Source: Amycolatopsis sp. 2-15
GTDB lineage: Bacteria > Actinomycetota > Actinomycetes > Mycobacteriales > Pseudonocardiaceae
Direction: 5' to 3'
DNA: 64,000 bases
Assembly: GCF_030285625.1 (NCBI RefSeq)
Contig: NZ_CP127294.1
Location: 9,556,001 to 9,620,000, forward strand
The notes below the pieces were generated by a model. It had not been told where the DNA came from, did no database searches, and saw nothing but the letters and a program-made list of their open reading frames with translations. Of this stretch, positions 8,444-18,388 are shown piece by piece. A program made the position numbers and the translations under genes. Each line of letters starts with the position of its first letter. The stretch's first letter is position 1.

Positions 8444-8913
8444 GCGACACCACCCTTCAGGACAGCAGCCTCGCGGACGGCGTCGAGGATCTTCTCGTAT
8501 CCGGTGCACCGGCAGAGGTTCCCGGCGAGCGCCTCGCGGATCTCCTCGTCGCTGGGCTGGGCCACGCGGTTGAGCAGGTCGTGGGCCGCGACGACGAGGC
8601 CCGGCGTGCAGAAGCCGCACTGCACGGCGCCGTTGTCCACGAAGGACTGCTGCACGGGGTCCAGCTGGTCGCCGTCGGCCAGCCCTTCGACGGTCCGCAC
8701 CGCGCGCCCCTCGACCTGGCCGGCCGCGACGAGGCACGAGCACACCGGCACGTCGTCGAGGTACACCGTGCAGGAACCGCATTCGCCTTGCTCACAGGCG
8801 TTTTTCGAACCCGGCAGGCCGAGCCGCTCGCGCAGCACGTAGAGCAGGCTCTCGCCTTCCCACACGTCGTCGGCCTCGCGGGCCTCGCCGTTGACGGTCA
8901 CGTTCACGCGCAC
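8440..8913 (-). CDS. pucE: Xanthine dehydrogenase, [2Fe-2S] small subunit
   Basis: A 157-residue electron-transfer subunit. The plant-ferredoxin-type cluster ligands are in CEQGECGSC with a further cysteine at VPVCSC. The second cluster is in the helical domain (QCGFCTPG and LCRCTGY). It passes electrons from the Mo site to the FAD subunit. The start is GTG at 8913, supported by GGGGAG 10 nt upstream; a second in-frame GTG two codons later is too far from that site. The start overlaps the end of the FAD subunit by 10 bp and the stop overlaps the deaminase ATG. Confidence 0.94.
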   Translation of the reverse strand: MRVNVTVNGEAREADDVWEGESLLYVLRERLGLPGSKNACEQGECGSCTVYLDDVPVCSCLVAAGQVEGRAVRTVEGLADGDQLDPVQQSFVDNGAVQCGFCTPGLVVAAHDLLNRVAQPSDEEIREALAGNLCRCTGYEKILDAVREAAVLKGGVA

Positions 8914-9773
8914 GTGCGCTCACTCCCCAGGTGTTCGTCCCAGGCCCAGGTCAGCGTGCGCCGAGCGAGCACGGCCAGGGCGTGTCTGCGGTAGTCCGCG
9001 CTGCCGCGGACGTCGTCGATCGGTGCGGCGGCCTCGGCCACGAGGTCGCCGAAGCGCCGTTTCAGCGAGTCCGCCAACGCTGTGGGCGCGTCCCACGGCA
9101 GCTCGACGGCCAGGAACTCCTCGGCCGCTCGGGCCCGGCGCGGAGTGGGTGCGGCGGACCCGACCGCGGCGCCGACCTCACGCCGTGAAGGCCGCAGGTT
9201 CACCGCGAAGGAACAGACGGCGATCACCATCGCGTTGCGCGTGCCGACCTTCGCGAACTGCTGTGGGCCCGCGTGTGCGGGCAGGTGGACGGCGGTGATC
9301 AGCTCGTCGGGCTCCAGCGCGTTGCGCTTCACGCCGAGGTAGAACTCCTCCGCCGGCAGCACCCGTGTCCCCCGCACGGACGCGACCTCCACGCGTGCGC
9401 CGAGCGCGAGCAGCACCGGGTGTGTGTCGCCGGCCGGTGACGCGGCGCCGAGGTTGCCGCCGACCGTGCCGCGGTTGCGGATCTGCGGCGACCCGACGGT
9501 CCGCGACGCCATCGCCAGCGCGGGCAAGGGTTCACCCAGCTCGGTGATCACGCGCGAATAAGGCACGGCGGCGCCGAGCCGGATGGTGCCGTCCGAAGTG
9601 GACCACTGGGCCAGCTCCGCGACGCCGGTGAGATCAAGCAGCGCGGCCGGGCGGCGGTGGTCGAAGTTCAGCTCGACCATCACGTCCGTGCCGCCGGCGA
9701 TCGGCACCGCGTCGGGGCGTTCGGCCTTCACGGCCAGCGCCTCGGCCAGATCGGCGGGTCGCAGGAAATCCAC
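8904..9773 (-). CDS. pucC: Xanthine dehydrogenase, FAD-binding subunit
   Basis: A 289-residue FAD-binding medium subunit of the molybdopterin dehydrogenase family. Visible are the PIAGGTDVMVELNF pyrophosphate loop near residue 25 and the second FAD loop SPQIRNRGTVGGNLG near residue 100, then the CO-dehydrogenase-flavoprotein C-terminal domain. GTG at 9773 is chosen over longer upstream frames because a strong GGGGAGGAG (9781-9789) stands 7 nt before it and family homology begins there (DFLRPADLAEAL). This is the first gene of the xanthine dehydrogenase operon, divergent from pucR. Confidence 0.93.
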   Translation of the reverse strand: MDFLRPADLAEALAVKAERPDAVPIAGGTDVMVELNFDHRRPAALLDLTGVAELAQWSTSDGTIRLGAAVPYSRVITELGEPLPALAMASRTVGSPQIRNRGTVGGNLGAASPAGDTHPVLLALGARVEVASVRGTRVLPAEEFYLGVKRNALEPDELITAVHLPAHAGPQQFAKVGTRNAMVIAVCSFAVNLRPSRREVGAAVGSAAPTPRRARAAEEFLAVELPWDAPTALADSLKRRFGDLVAEAAAPIDDVRGSADYRRHALAVLARRTLTWAWDEHLGSERTCA

Positions 9774-9804
9774 GCTCGAGCTCCTCCCCTCGGGCTGGGT
9801 GTCC

Positions 9805-9833
9805 AGTACACGCCGAACGCGCCCGCGCGGCAA
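9805..9833 (-). promoter_or_regulatory. Candidate promoter of the xanthine dehydrogenase operon
   Basis: Read on the minus strand, TTGCCG (9833-9828), a 17-bp spacer and TGTACT (9810-9805) resemble a weak sigma-70-type promoter. It would give a leader of about 25 nt that contains the strong GGGGAGGAG site before the GTG at 9773. This is inference from spacing only. Confidence 0.35.
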
Positions 9834-9847
9834 CGGTGCCCCGCCAT

Positions 9848-9886
9848 GAAAGCCGCCCCAGCGAAAGACCACCCGTTTGTGCTTTC
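9848..9886. promoter_or_regulatory. Possible PucR-site: GAAAG repeats ahead of pucR
   Basis: The pucR/xdh intergenic region contains GAAAG at 9848-9852 and 9863-9867 and the inverted CTTTC at 9882-9886. This is the only symmetric element between the divergent genes and lies upstream of both. It does not match the Bacillus PucR box, so assignment to PucR is speculative. Confidence 0.25.
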
Positions 9887-9897
9887 CTACAAGCCTG

Positions 9898-11307
9898 ATG
9901 ACGACCGTGAGAACCCTGCTGGGCCTACCCGGCCTGCGCCCGCACCCGAGCACCGCCGAGGGCCTGCTCGACCGCGCCGTCACGCGGATCTACGTGACCG
10001 AGCTGCCCGACCCGGGCCGCTACCTGACGGCGGGTGAGCTCGTGCTGTCCGGGCTGCTGTGGTGGCGTGCGCCGGGCGACGCGGAGCCGTTCGTCGCGGC
10101 GCTGGCGGCCGGTGGCGCCGCCGCGTTGGCCGCGTCGGGCGCCGACGCCGGCGGCATCCCGGAAGACGTCATCGACACGTGCGCCCGCCACGGCGTCCCG
10201 CTGCTGGAAGTGCCGCCGGACCTGTCGTTCGCCGTGGTCACCGAACGCGTGGTGCTCGCGCTCGCGGCCGCCGCCGACGGGGCGCGCAAACGCTTGCTCA
10301 CCGCCGCCGCGGAGGACGCGCCGCTGGCAGACCTGCTGGCCCGCGCAGCCGAAGAGCTGGGCACGGCGTGCTGGGTCCTCTCGGGCGTGCCCCGCGTGGT
10401 GGCCGGTACGGCACCGCTGCCGGTGTCGGCGGCCGAACCCGTGCGCCAGTTCGCCGCCGCCCGCGCCCGGCCGACGGCGGCGGGCGGCCTCACCGTGCTG
10501 CCGGTGGAGAGCCGCCACGCCGTGCCGTGGCTGCTCGCCGTGGACGGACCGCTGAGCACCGCGCAGACGGAGCTCGCCGAGGAGCTGGCCGGGCTCGTCG
10601 GCTTGGCTCGCGCGCGGTCGCGTCCGTCACCGGCGCCACTCGGCGGCAATGTCCGCGCGGTCGCGCTGCGCACCGAAGACAGCTCGGAGGCCGACGATGT
10701 ACTGGCCGAACTCCTGGCCACAACAGAGCTCGCCACATTCAAGGAAGCGATCACGCCCACCGGCAGCCGTGACCACACGGACGCGCTCGCCCTCGTCGCC
10801 GACGACGACTCCTGGCCCGGCGGCTGGGCCGACGACGCGGTGACCGCTCTGTCCACAGTGGAACCCCTGCTGCGCGCGACGCGGATCCTCGCCGGCGTCA
10901 GCGATCCCGTGCCCGCGGCCGAATCACGCGGCGCGTTCGAAGTGGCGCGCCACGCGCTTTCCCTTGCCGCGCAGCGGGAAGGCGACGTGGTGGTCGTGCC
11001 CGCCGCCGCACTGGGCGTGCACCAGCTCCTGCTCGCCGGCGCGTCCACCGACCTGCGCGCCGCGTTGCGCCGGCGCCTGCTCGGCCCGCTGCTCGACTAC
11101 GACGCCGAACAGCATTCGGACCTCGTGCGCACCGTGCGCGTGTTCCTGGAGTGCTCCGGCTCCCCCACGCGCGCGGCGAAAACCCTGCACATCCACGTGA
11201 ACACCCTGCGCTACCGCATCGGCCGCGCCGCCGAGCTGCTCGGCGTGGACCTCACGGACTTCGTCGCGCAGGTCGACGTCTACCTGGCCCTGACCTCGGA
11301 GTCCTGA
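9898..11307 (+). CDS. pucR: PucR-family transcriptional regulator
   Basis: A 469-residue regulator of the PucR/CdaR class. The N-terminal purine-catabolism regulatory domain (about residues 1-120; TVRTLLGLPGLRP, TAGELVLSGLLWW) is followed by a linker and a C-terminal HTH_30 domain (FLECSGSPTRAAKTLHIHVNTLRYRI). It is transcribed away from the xanthine dehydrogenase operon, and by family knowledge probably activates it in response to purine metabolites. ATG at 9898 is preferred to a TTG 21 nt upstream because homology begins at TTVRTLLG. No good Shine-Dalgarno is seen. Confidence 0.88.
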   Translation: MTTVRTLLGLPGLRPHPSTAEGLLDRAVTRIYVTELPDPGRYLTAGELVLSGLLWWRAPGDAEPFVAALAAGGAAALAASGADAGGIPEDVIDTCARHGVPLLEVPPDLSFAVVTERVVLALAAAADGARKRLLTAAAEDAPLADLLARAAEELGTACWVLSGVPRVVAGTAPLPVSAAEPVRQFAAARARPTAAGGLTVLPVESRHAVPWLLAVDGPLSTAQTELAEELAGLVGLARARSRPSPAPLGGNVRAVALRTEDSSEADDVLAELLATTELATFKEAITPTGSRDHTDALALVADDDSWPGGWADDAVTALSTVEPLLRATRILAGVSDPVPAAESRGAFEVARHALSLAAQREGDVVVVPAAALGVHQLLLAGASTDLRAALRRRLLGPLLDYDAEQHSDLVRTVRVFLECSGSPTRAAKTLHIHVNTLRYRIGRAAELLGVDLTDFVAQVDVYLALTSES

Positions 11308-11314
11308 AACGCCA

Positions 11315-11354
11315 TGAAGGGCACCTTCCGGGAATTCCCTCGAGGTGCCCTTCA
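11315..11354. terminator. Bidirectional hairpin between pucR and htpG
   Basis: Perfect 12-bp arms TGAAGGGCACCT (11315-11326) and AGGTGCCCTTCA (11343-11354) enclose a 16-nt loop that itself carries the palindrome GGGAATTCCC. It lies between two convergent stops (11307 and 11366), so it likely ends both transcripts. No T-tract is present, as is common in actinobacteria. I recall similar GAAGGGCACCTT elements as a repeat family in Amycolatopsis; this is memory, not a search. Confidence 0.65.
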
Positions 11355-11365
11355 CGGACCGGTGG

Positions 11366-13312
<1,947 letters not shown>

Positions 13313-13705
13313 GGTGTCGCGTTTTCCTTTCCCACCCACACCAGAAAGACGGCAGCGAGCCTACCTGGGGTGGGCTGGGTGGGTCGGGGGTGCCTGTGTG
13401 GGAGAGGTTCTGGTCCCCGCGCGGCGTGTTGCGGAGGGGCTGTGGGGTGATGCGGTCCTCGCGAGGGCGTGTTGCGGCAGGCGTGCACCCCGAAGCTGGA
13501 TTGTGTTGACGGCCGGTGAACCGTTGTCGAGGCGGGAAAGCATGCCTTGACACGGCTCGCCGCCCGCAAAGACGCTTCGGATCGGGGTGCCGGGGCGGGA
13601 CTGGGTGCAGGTTCCGCAGGTGGGTCGGCGGCGGTTGCGCAGGCCTACGCGGCCTGGATGGGTCGTAAGTTGGGCAGGCGGGTGGCGGTTGGGTGGGGGC
13701 CAAAG
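13313..13705. other. Gene-free stretch upstream of htpG
   Basis: About 390 bp without a convincing gene. Reading frames on both strands here have Gly/Trp/Val-rich or Arg/Pro-rich composition, as expected of GC-skewed noncoding DNA. The htpG promoter should be here but no strong -35/-10 pair could be chosen. The repeat at 13706-13788 closes the region. Confidence 0.5.
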
Positions 13706-13788
13706 CGCCCCAATGTGGCGTTCGGTGCGCTGAGCGCACCCAATGCGGCGTTCGGTGCGTTGAACGCAACCAACGCCGCATTGGGGCG
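13706..13788. repeat. Tandem palindromic repeat element
   Basis: Two adjacent 30-bp units (13711-13740 and 13741-13770) share CAATGnGGCGTTCGGTGCG followed by yTGArCGCAmC. Each has an inner palindrome (GGTGCGC-TGA-GCGCACC at 13724-13740, TGCGTT-G-AACGCA in the second). The outer end 13706-13722 reappears inverted at 13772-13788 (16 of 17 bases), so the whole element folds back on itself. It sits between htpG and the DUF6986 gene stop. I associate this sequence with intergenic repeats of Amycolatopsis genomes (memory only). Confidence 0.75.
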
Positions 13789-13803
13789 CGGCAGGCAGGG
13801 CAG

Positions 13804-15000
13804 TCAGGCCAGGCGGCGGGCGTAGCGGTCGAGGGTCGCGGCGTCGAAGGGGAGTTCGGCCGGCTCCAGGGCGCCGCAGTGGAGGCCGCCCAGGAGGTAG
13901 TGGGCGAGGGCGGCGGCGGTGGCGGGTTCGTCGAGGACGCCGGCCGAGGTTTGGGAGGCGTAGTCGCTGAGGCGCTTCGCGGCGGTGGGGAAGCCTTCGC
14001 GGTAGAAGGCGTAAGTGGCGGCGAAGCGGGTCGGCAGCTGGTGGGGGTGGAGGTCCCAGCCCTGGTAGAAGCCGTTTTCCAGGGAGCGGCGGACCAAGCG
14101 CAGGTGTTCGGCCCAGGCGCCAGGCAGGTCGTCGCCGATCGGCAAGCGGTTGGTGGAGCCGTCGGAAAGGCGAACGCCGGTGCCGGCGGCGGCGACCTGC
14201 ATGAGCTGCTTCGCGAAGTCGGCCGCCGGGTGGGCCATGCTCTGGTAGGCGGCGCCGATGCCGAGGCCCGCGCTGTAGTCGTAGGTGCCGTAGTGCAGGC
14301 CGAAGCAGCGGCCGGCGGCGGCCTGGATGATGCGGGCCACGGTGACGGTGCCGTCGTGGGCGAGGATCGACTGCGCGGTCTCGATCTGCACCTCGAAGCG
14401 CAGGGTGCCCTCGGCCAGGCCGTAGGCGACCTCCAGCTGCCCGAGTACGTCGGCGGCCACCGAGACCTGCTCGATGGCGGTGACCTTCGGCAGGGTGATC
14501 ACGAACCCGTCGGGCAAGGCGCCGTTGCTGAGCAGTCCGGAAAGGAACAGGTCCAGCGTGCGGATGCCGCGCCGGCGGGTGGTGGCTTCGAAGCTCTTGA
14601 AGCGGATGCCCACGAACGGGGTGCCGCCCGTGGTCGCGAGGGTCTGCCCGGCGGCCAGGGCCGCGGCGTCCTCGGCTTCGTCGCCCGGGTTGCCGTAGCC
14701 GTCCTCGAAGTCGATCCGCAGGTCCTCGATCGGCTCGGTGAGCAGCTTCGTCCGCACGCGCTCGGCGACGTCCGCGTCGAGGCCGAGCACGTCGCCGCGC
14801 TCGACGAAGACCCGCATGGCCTGCTTGCCCCAGTCGGCGACCAGGCGGGTGCGGTACTGGGACGCCGACACGTACACGGTGTGCACGGGCCGGCGGCCCG
14901 GCGGCTCACCGGGGTACAGCGCCGCGACGCGCGCGTCGGCCTCGGCCAGGCGCGCGTCGGCGGCGGTGTAGACGTCCTCGGTGAGCCTGCCGTCCCGCAT
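13804..15000 (-). CDS. DUF6986 aldolase (HpcH/HpaI-CitE superfamily)
   Basis: A 398-residue protein of the HpcH/HpaI aldolase-citrate lyase superfamily, sometimes annotated as phosphoenolpyruvate kinase/aldolase. Supporting segments are DLRIDFEDGYG near residue 92 (acidic Mg site), FVITLPKV, LRFEVQIETAQSI, and GLHYGTYDYSA. The reaction is not established. It is translationally coupled to malate synthase through TAATG (the A is shared at base 15000), which suggests a job in glyoxylate or C4 metabolism. Cleavage or formation of a glyoxylate- or malyl-type product is inference. Confidence 0.75.
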   Translation of the reverse strand: MRDGRLTEDVYTAADARLAEADARVAALYPGEPPGRRPVHTVYVSASQYRTRLVADWGKQAMRVFVERGDVLGLDADVAERVRTKLLTEPIEDLRIDFEDGYGNPGDEAEDAAALAAGQTLATTGGTPFVGIRFKSFEATTRRRGIRTLDLFLSGLLSNGALPDGFVITLPKVTAIEQVSVAADVLGQLEVAYGLAEGTLRFEVQIETAQSILAHDGTVTVARIIQAAAGRCFGLHYGTYDYSAGLGIGAAYQSMAHPAADFAKQLMQVAAAGTGVRLSDGSTNRLPIGDDLPGAWAEHLRLVRRSLENGFYQGWDLHPHQLPTRFAATYAFYREGFPTAAKRLSDYASQTSAGVLDEPATAAALAHYLLGGLHCGALEPAELPFDAATLDRYARRLA

Positions 15001-16574
15001 TACTTGATGTGCTCGTAGGCCGGGAGCGTGAGGAAGTCCGGGAACTCGTCGGCCAGCGCGACCTGCTCGAACAGCTCGACGGCCGGCGTGAGCGCGTCTT
15101 CCTTGACCTCGGCCGACAGCTCGCCGCGGACCTCGGCCAGCACGCCGCGCACGAGCTCCGCGGTGACCCTGTCGCCGGTGTCGAGCTGGGTGCCGTTCTT
15201 GACCCACTGCCACACCTGCGAACGGGAGATCTCGGCCGTGGCCGCGTCCTCCATGAGGTTGTGGATGGCCGCCGCGCCGTTGCCGCTCAGCCAGGACGCG
15301 ATGTAGCGGATGCCGACCTCGACGGCGGCGCGCAGGCCGGCCGCAGTGGCACTGCCCGGCGTCGAGGCGACGTCGAGGAGCTGGTCGGCCGTGACGCTGA
15401 CCTCGTCGCGGGTGCGCTCGAGCTGGTTCGGCCGGTCGCCGAGGACCTTGTCGAACTCCTCCTTGCAGAGGGCGACCATGCCGGGGTGCGCGACCCAGGA
15501 ACCGTCGAACCCGTCGGCCGCCTCGCGCGCCTTGTCGGCGTGGACCTTTTCGAACGCGCCCTCGTTGACCTTCGGGTCCTTGCTCGGGATGAACGCCGCC
15601 ATGCCGCCGATCGCGAACGCGCCGCGCTGGTGACAGGTGGCCACGAGCAGCTCGGTGTAGGCGCGCATGAACGGAGCGGTCATGGTCACCGAGTTGCGGT
15701 CCGGCAGCACGAACTTCTCACCGGCGTCACGGAAGTACTTGATCACGCTGAACAGGTAGTCCCAGCGGCCCGCGTTGAGGCCCGAGGCGTGCTCGCGCAG
15801 CTCGTAGAGGATTTCCTCCATCTCGAACGCGGCCGGGATCGTCTCGATCAGCACGGTGGCGCGGACGGTGCCGTGCTCGATGCCGAGGGCCTTCTCGGCG
15901 TGGGTGAACACGTCGTTCCACAGCCGCGCCTCGAGGTGGCTCTCCATCTTCGGCAGGTAGAAGTACGGGCCCTTGCCGCGCTTGAGCAGCTCGGCCGCGT
16001 TGTGGAAGAAGTACAGGCCGAAGTCGACCAGCGCGCCGACGCCCTGGCGGCCGCCGAAGGTGAGGTTGCGCTCGTCGAGGTGCCAGCCGCGCGGGCGGAC
16101 CACGATGGTGGCGTGCTCGACGTCGTCCTTGAGCGCGTAGCTCTTGCCGCCGCTCTCCAGCGTGATGGTCTCGCGGATGGCGTCGGACAGGTTGACCTGG
16201 CCGGACACGACGTTGGCCCAGTGCGGCGTGTTGGCGTCCTCGAAGTCGGCGAGCCACACCTTGGCGCCGGAGTTGAGGGCGTTGATGGTCATCTTGCGGT
16301 CGGTGGGGCCGGTGATCTCCACGCGGCGGTCACGCAGCGCCGGCGGCGCCTCGGCGACCTTCCAGTCGCCTTCGCGGATCTCCTTCGTCTCCGGCAGGAA
16401 GTCGAGCCGGCCGGTCGTACGGGCCTCTTCGCGGCGCTTGCCGCGGGCCGCGAGCAGCTCGTCCCGGCGCGCCGCGAAGGCGTCGTGGAGCCCCGCCAGG
16501 AAGGCGAGGGCTTCCGGCGTCAGGATCTCGTCGCCGCGCTCCACCGAGCCGCCGAGGACCTGGACTTCAGACAT
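15000..16574 (-). CDS. aceB: Malate synthase A
   Basis: Condenses glyoxylate with acetyl-CoA to malate. The 524-residue length is typical of isoform A. Visible are WLADFEDANTPHWANVVSGQ near residue 113, IETIPAAFEMEEILYEL, the signature REHASGLNAGRWDYLFSVIKYF (with the conserved Arg-Trp-Asp) and WLSGNGAAAIHNLMEDAATAEISR near the C-terminus. No isocitrate lyase is nearby, and the divergent regulator resembles allantoin/glyoxylate-type IclR repressors. The enzyme here probably disposes of glyoxylate from purine or allantoin breakdown. Confidence 0.95.
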   Translation of the reverse strand: MSEVQVLGGSVERGDEILTPEALAFLAGLHDAFAARRDELLAARGKRREEARTTGRLDFLPETKEIREGDWKVAEAPPALRDRRVEITGPTDRKMTINALNSGAKVWLADFEDANTPHWANVVSGQVNLSDAIRETITLESGGKSYALKDDVEHATIVVRPRGWHLDERNLTFGGRQGVGALVDFGLYFFHNAAELLKRGKGPYFYLPKMESHLEARLWNDVFTHAEKALGIEHGTVRATVLIETIPAAFEMEEILYELREHASGLNAGRWDYLFSVIKYFRDAGEKFVLPDRNSVTMTAPFMRAYTELLVATCHQRGAFAIGGMAAFIPSKDPKVNEGAFEKVHADKAREAADGFDGSWVAHPGMVALCKEEFDKVLGDRPNQLERTRDEVSVTADQLLDVASTPGSATAAGLRAAVEVGIRYIASWLSGNGAAAIHNLMEDAATAEISRSQVWQWVKNGTQLDTGDRVTAELVRGVLAEVRGELSAEVKEDALTPAVELFEQVALADEFPDFLTLPAYEHIK

Positions 16575-16629
16575 GCGAAACACCCCGAGTCGTTCTTTGG
16601 ATAACGTCCCTACGGTTTTTACCTGACGG

Positions 16630-16658
16630 ACTATAGTTTCTGCATAGCGGAAGCTCAA
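16630..16658 (-). promoter_or_regulatory. aceB promoter with IclR-type operator in the spacer
   Basis: On the minus strand, TTGAGC (16658-16653), a spacer of exactly 17 bp and TATAGT (16635-16630) form a near-consensus promoter for aceB. The spacer is filled by TTCCGCTATGCAGAAA (16652-16637), an imperfect inverted repeat TTCyGC-ATA-GCrGAA typical of IclR-family sites. ACTATAGT is itself palindromic, so the same box can also serve as a -10 for the divergent iclR gene. Binding here would block RNA polymerase. Confidence 0.6.
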
Positions 16659-16696
16659 ACGCTCGGAAGAAGCGGACGTGTGAGGAGGCCCACCTG

Positions 16697-17461
16697 GTGG
16701 CAGCTGAGAAAGGCGGACGGGACGGCGGCGTCCAGTCCCTGCAGCGCGCGTTCGAGCTGCTGGAGCACCTCGCGGACACGGGCGGGGAGGCCAGCCTGTC
16801 GGAGCTCGCGACCCTCTCAGGGCTGCCGATGCCAACCATTCACCGGCTGATCCGGACGCTGGTCGACCTCGGGTACGTCCGGCAGAACACCAACCGCCGC
16901 TACGCCCTCGGCGCGCGGCTCATCCGCCTCGGCGAGAACGCGAGCATGCAGTTCGGCTCATGGGCGCGGCCGTTGCTGGTCGAGCTCGTCGAGGAGGTCG
17001 GCGAGACGGCCAACCTCGCCGTGCTGGAGCGCGACGAGGTCGTGTACGTGGCCCAGGTGCCCTCCAAGCACTCCATGCGGATGTTCACGGAGGTCGGCCG
17101 GCGCCTGCTGCCCCACGGCACCGGGGTCGGCAAGGCGATGCTCGCGCAGCTGCCCGCCGACGACGTCGCCGCGCTGCTCAGGCGCACCGGCATGCCCGCG
17201 TACACCGAACACACCTTCACCGACCCTTCTTCGCTCGCCGCCGAGCTCACGCGCATCGCGTCGCAGGGCTACGCGCTGGACGAGGCCGAGCAGGAGCTCG
17301 GGGTCCGGTGCATCGCCGTCGCGGTGCCCGGCATGCCGGTGCCCGCGGCGGTGTCCGTGTCCGGCCCGTCCGGCCGGCTGACCGCGGACGCGGTGGCGAG
17401 CATCGCGCCCGTGGTGCAGAAGATCGCCGACCGGCTTTCGCAGCAGCTGCCGGTCACCTGA
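16697..17461 (+). CDS. IclR-family repressor (AllR-like)
   Basis: A 254-residue IclR protein. The N-terminal winged HTH spans about residues 10-75 (SLQRAFELLEHLAD, SELATLSGLPMPTIHRLIRTL), and the C-terminal effector domain includes HGTGVGKAMLAQLP, GYALDEAEQELGVRCIAVAV and AAVSVSGPSGRL, features of AllR/KdgR-type regulators that sense small acids such as glyoxylate. The start is GTG, set by AGGAGG at 16683-16688. It is divergent from aceB and probably represses aceB and the DUF6986 gene, and perhaps itself, through the operator at 16637-16652. Confidence 0.9.
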   Translation: MAAEKGGRDGGVQSLQRAFELLEHLADTGGEASLSELATLSGLPMPTIHRLIRTLVDLGYVRQNTNRRYALGARLIRLGENASMQFGSWARPLLVELVEEVGETANLAVLERDEVVYVAQVPSKHSMRMFTEVGRRLLPHGTGVGKAMLAQLPADDVAALLRRTGMPAYTEHTFTDPSSLAAELTRIASQGYALDEAEQELGVRCIAVAVPGMPVPAAVSVSGPSGRLTADAVASIAPVVQKIADRLSQQLPVT

Positions 17462-17952
17462 GCTCGCCGGCCAGGAGGTCCATGAGCAGGCCGTCGTGGA
17501 AGGTGCCGTCGGGGCCGCGTTCGTACTGGCGCAGCAGGCCGACGGGCCGGAAGCCGAGCTTGGCGTAGACGAGCACCGCCTTCTCGTTGGCGGCGGCCGG
17601 GTCGATCGTCAGGCGGTGGTGGCCCTGGGCGAACAGGTGCGCGGCGAGCACACGGATGGCCTCCGTGCCGAGGCCCCGGCCGTGGTGGCTCGGCGCGACG
17701 GCGATGTCGATGCCGGCGTGGCGGTACTGCGGGTCGAGCTCTTCGGAGCTCTGGATGAGCCCGACGACCTCCCCGTCGAGCTCGATGGCGTAGCTGGAGA
17801 AGCCGGCTTCCTCCTCGAGGAGGCTTTCGACCTCGTGCACGGCTTCGCCCCACCACCGCGCGACTTCGGGCGTGGACAGGGATTTCCTGGGCGCGGCGCC
17901 GGTCGCCTTCGGTGAGCGGACGCAGGCGGACGCGCGGACCGTCGATGATCAT
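17454..17952 (-). pseudogene. GNAT acetyltransferase with apparent +1 frameshift
   Basis: A Gcn5-related N-acetyltransferase split between two frames. From ATG at 17952 (after GAGAGGAAA) the frame reads MIIDGPRVRLRPLTEGD, the usual GNAT beginning. The remainder (LSTPEVARWWGEAVHEVESLL, SSYAIELDGEVVGLIQ, the acetyl-CoA loop HHGRGLGTEAI, and YAKLGFRPVG) is in another frame. Removing one G from the run GGG at 17879-17881 restores a 165-residue protein of normal length. It may be a sequencing error or a true null allele. A shortened product could start at GTG 17840. It resembles the aminoglycoside 6'-acetyltransferase-like group, but the substrate is unknown. The stop overlaps the convergent iclR end by 8 bp. 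Confidence 0.7.
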
Positions 17953-18062
17953 GGCTGGGTTTCCTCTCGTCCGGGGTGTCCTGGCGACGAAGGGAAACGG
18001 GAGGTCCACGCGGGCGTCAATCCGTGGCTGGAGTGTGCGCCCGCGCGGGCCGGTGTGTCACC

Positions 18063-18377
18063 TCAATTGCTGCTCACGTGGTCGTCGACCTTGACCGAGT
18101 AGCGAACGTCGCTGCCGTTCACGGTGTTGACGGTCGCGGTGAGGCCCGCCTTGGTCGTTCCGGCGACCAGTTCGCAGCGCATCTGCTGGCCGACCTTCGC
18201 GTCGATCGGTCCCGGGCACGTCACCGAGTCCGGCCGCTGCCCCACCGTCTTCTGCAACGCGTCGGAGATCCCCTTCTCCAGGTCAGCCTTCGCCACCTTC
18301 CGCTGCACCTCTACGTGCGCGGAACACCCGGCCACCAACGCGAGCCCACACACTGCGATTACCACACGACGCAACAC
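18063..18377 (-). CDS. DUF4333 lipoprotein
   Basis: A 104-residue exported lipoprotein. GTG at 18377 follows GAGGAGG at 6 nt. The first 18 residues are a lipoprotein signal (VLRRVVIAVCGLALVAGC) with lipobox VAGC. The mature part carries the DUF4333 pattern, with paired cysteines in VTCPGPIDAKVGQQMRCEL and a C-terminal YSVKVDD strand. The function of DUF4333 is unknown; it is common in mycobacteria and relatives. It starts 11 bp after the end of the 18389-19129 gene, so it may be the last cistron of the T7SS-associated cassette. Confidence 0.82.
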   Translation of the reverse strand: MLRRVVIAVCGLALVAGCSAHVEVQRKVAKADLEKGISDALQKTVGQRPDSVTCPGPIDAKVGQQMRCELVAGTTKAGLTATVNTVNGSDVRYSVKVDDHVSSN

Positions 18378-18388
18378 TGTCTGCCTCC

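Noticed and set aside
13313-13705. HspR-binding (HAIR) element upstream of htpG
   Set aside because: No CTTGAGT-N7-ACTCAAG-like inverted repeat was found on either strand.
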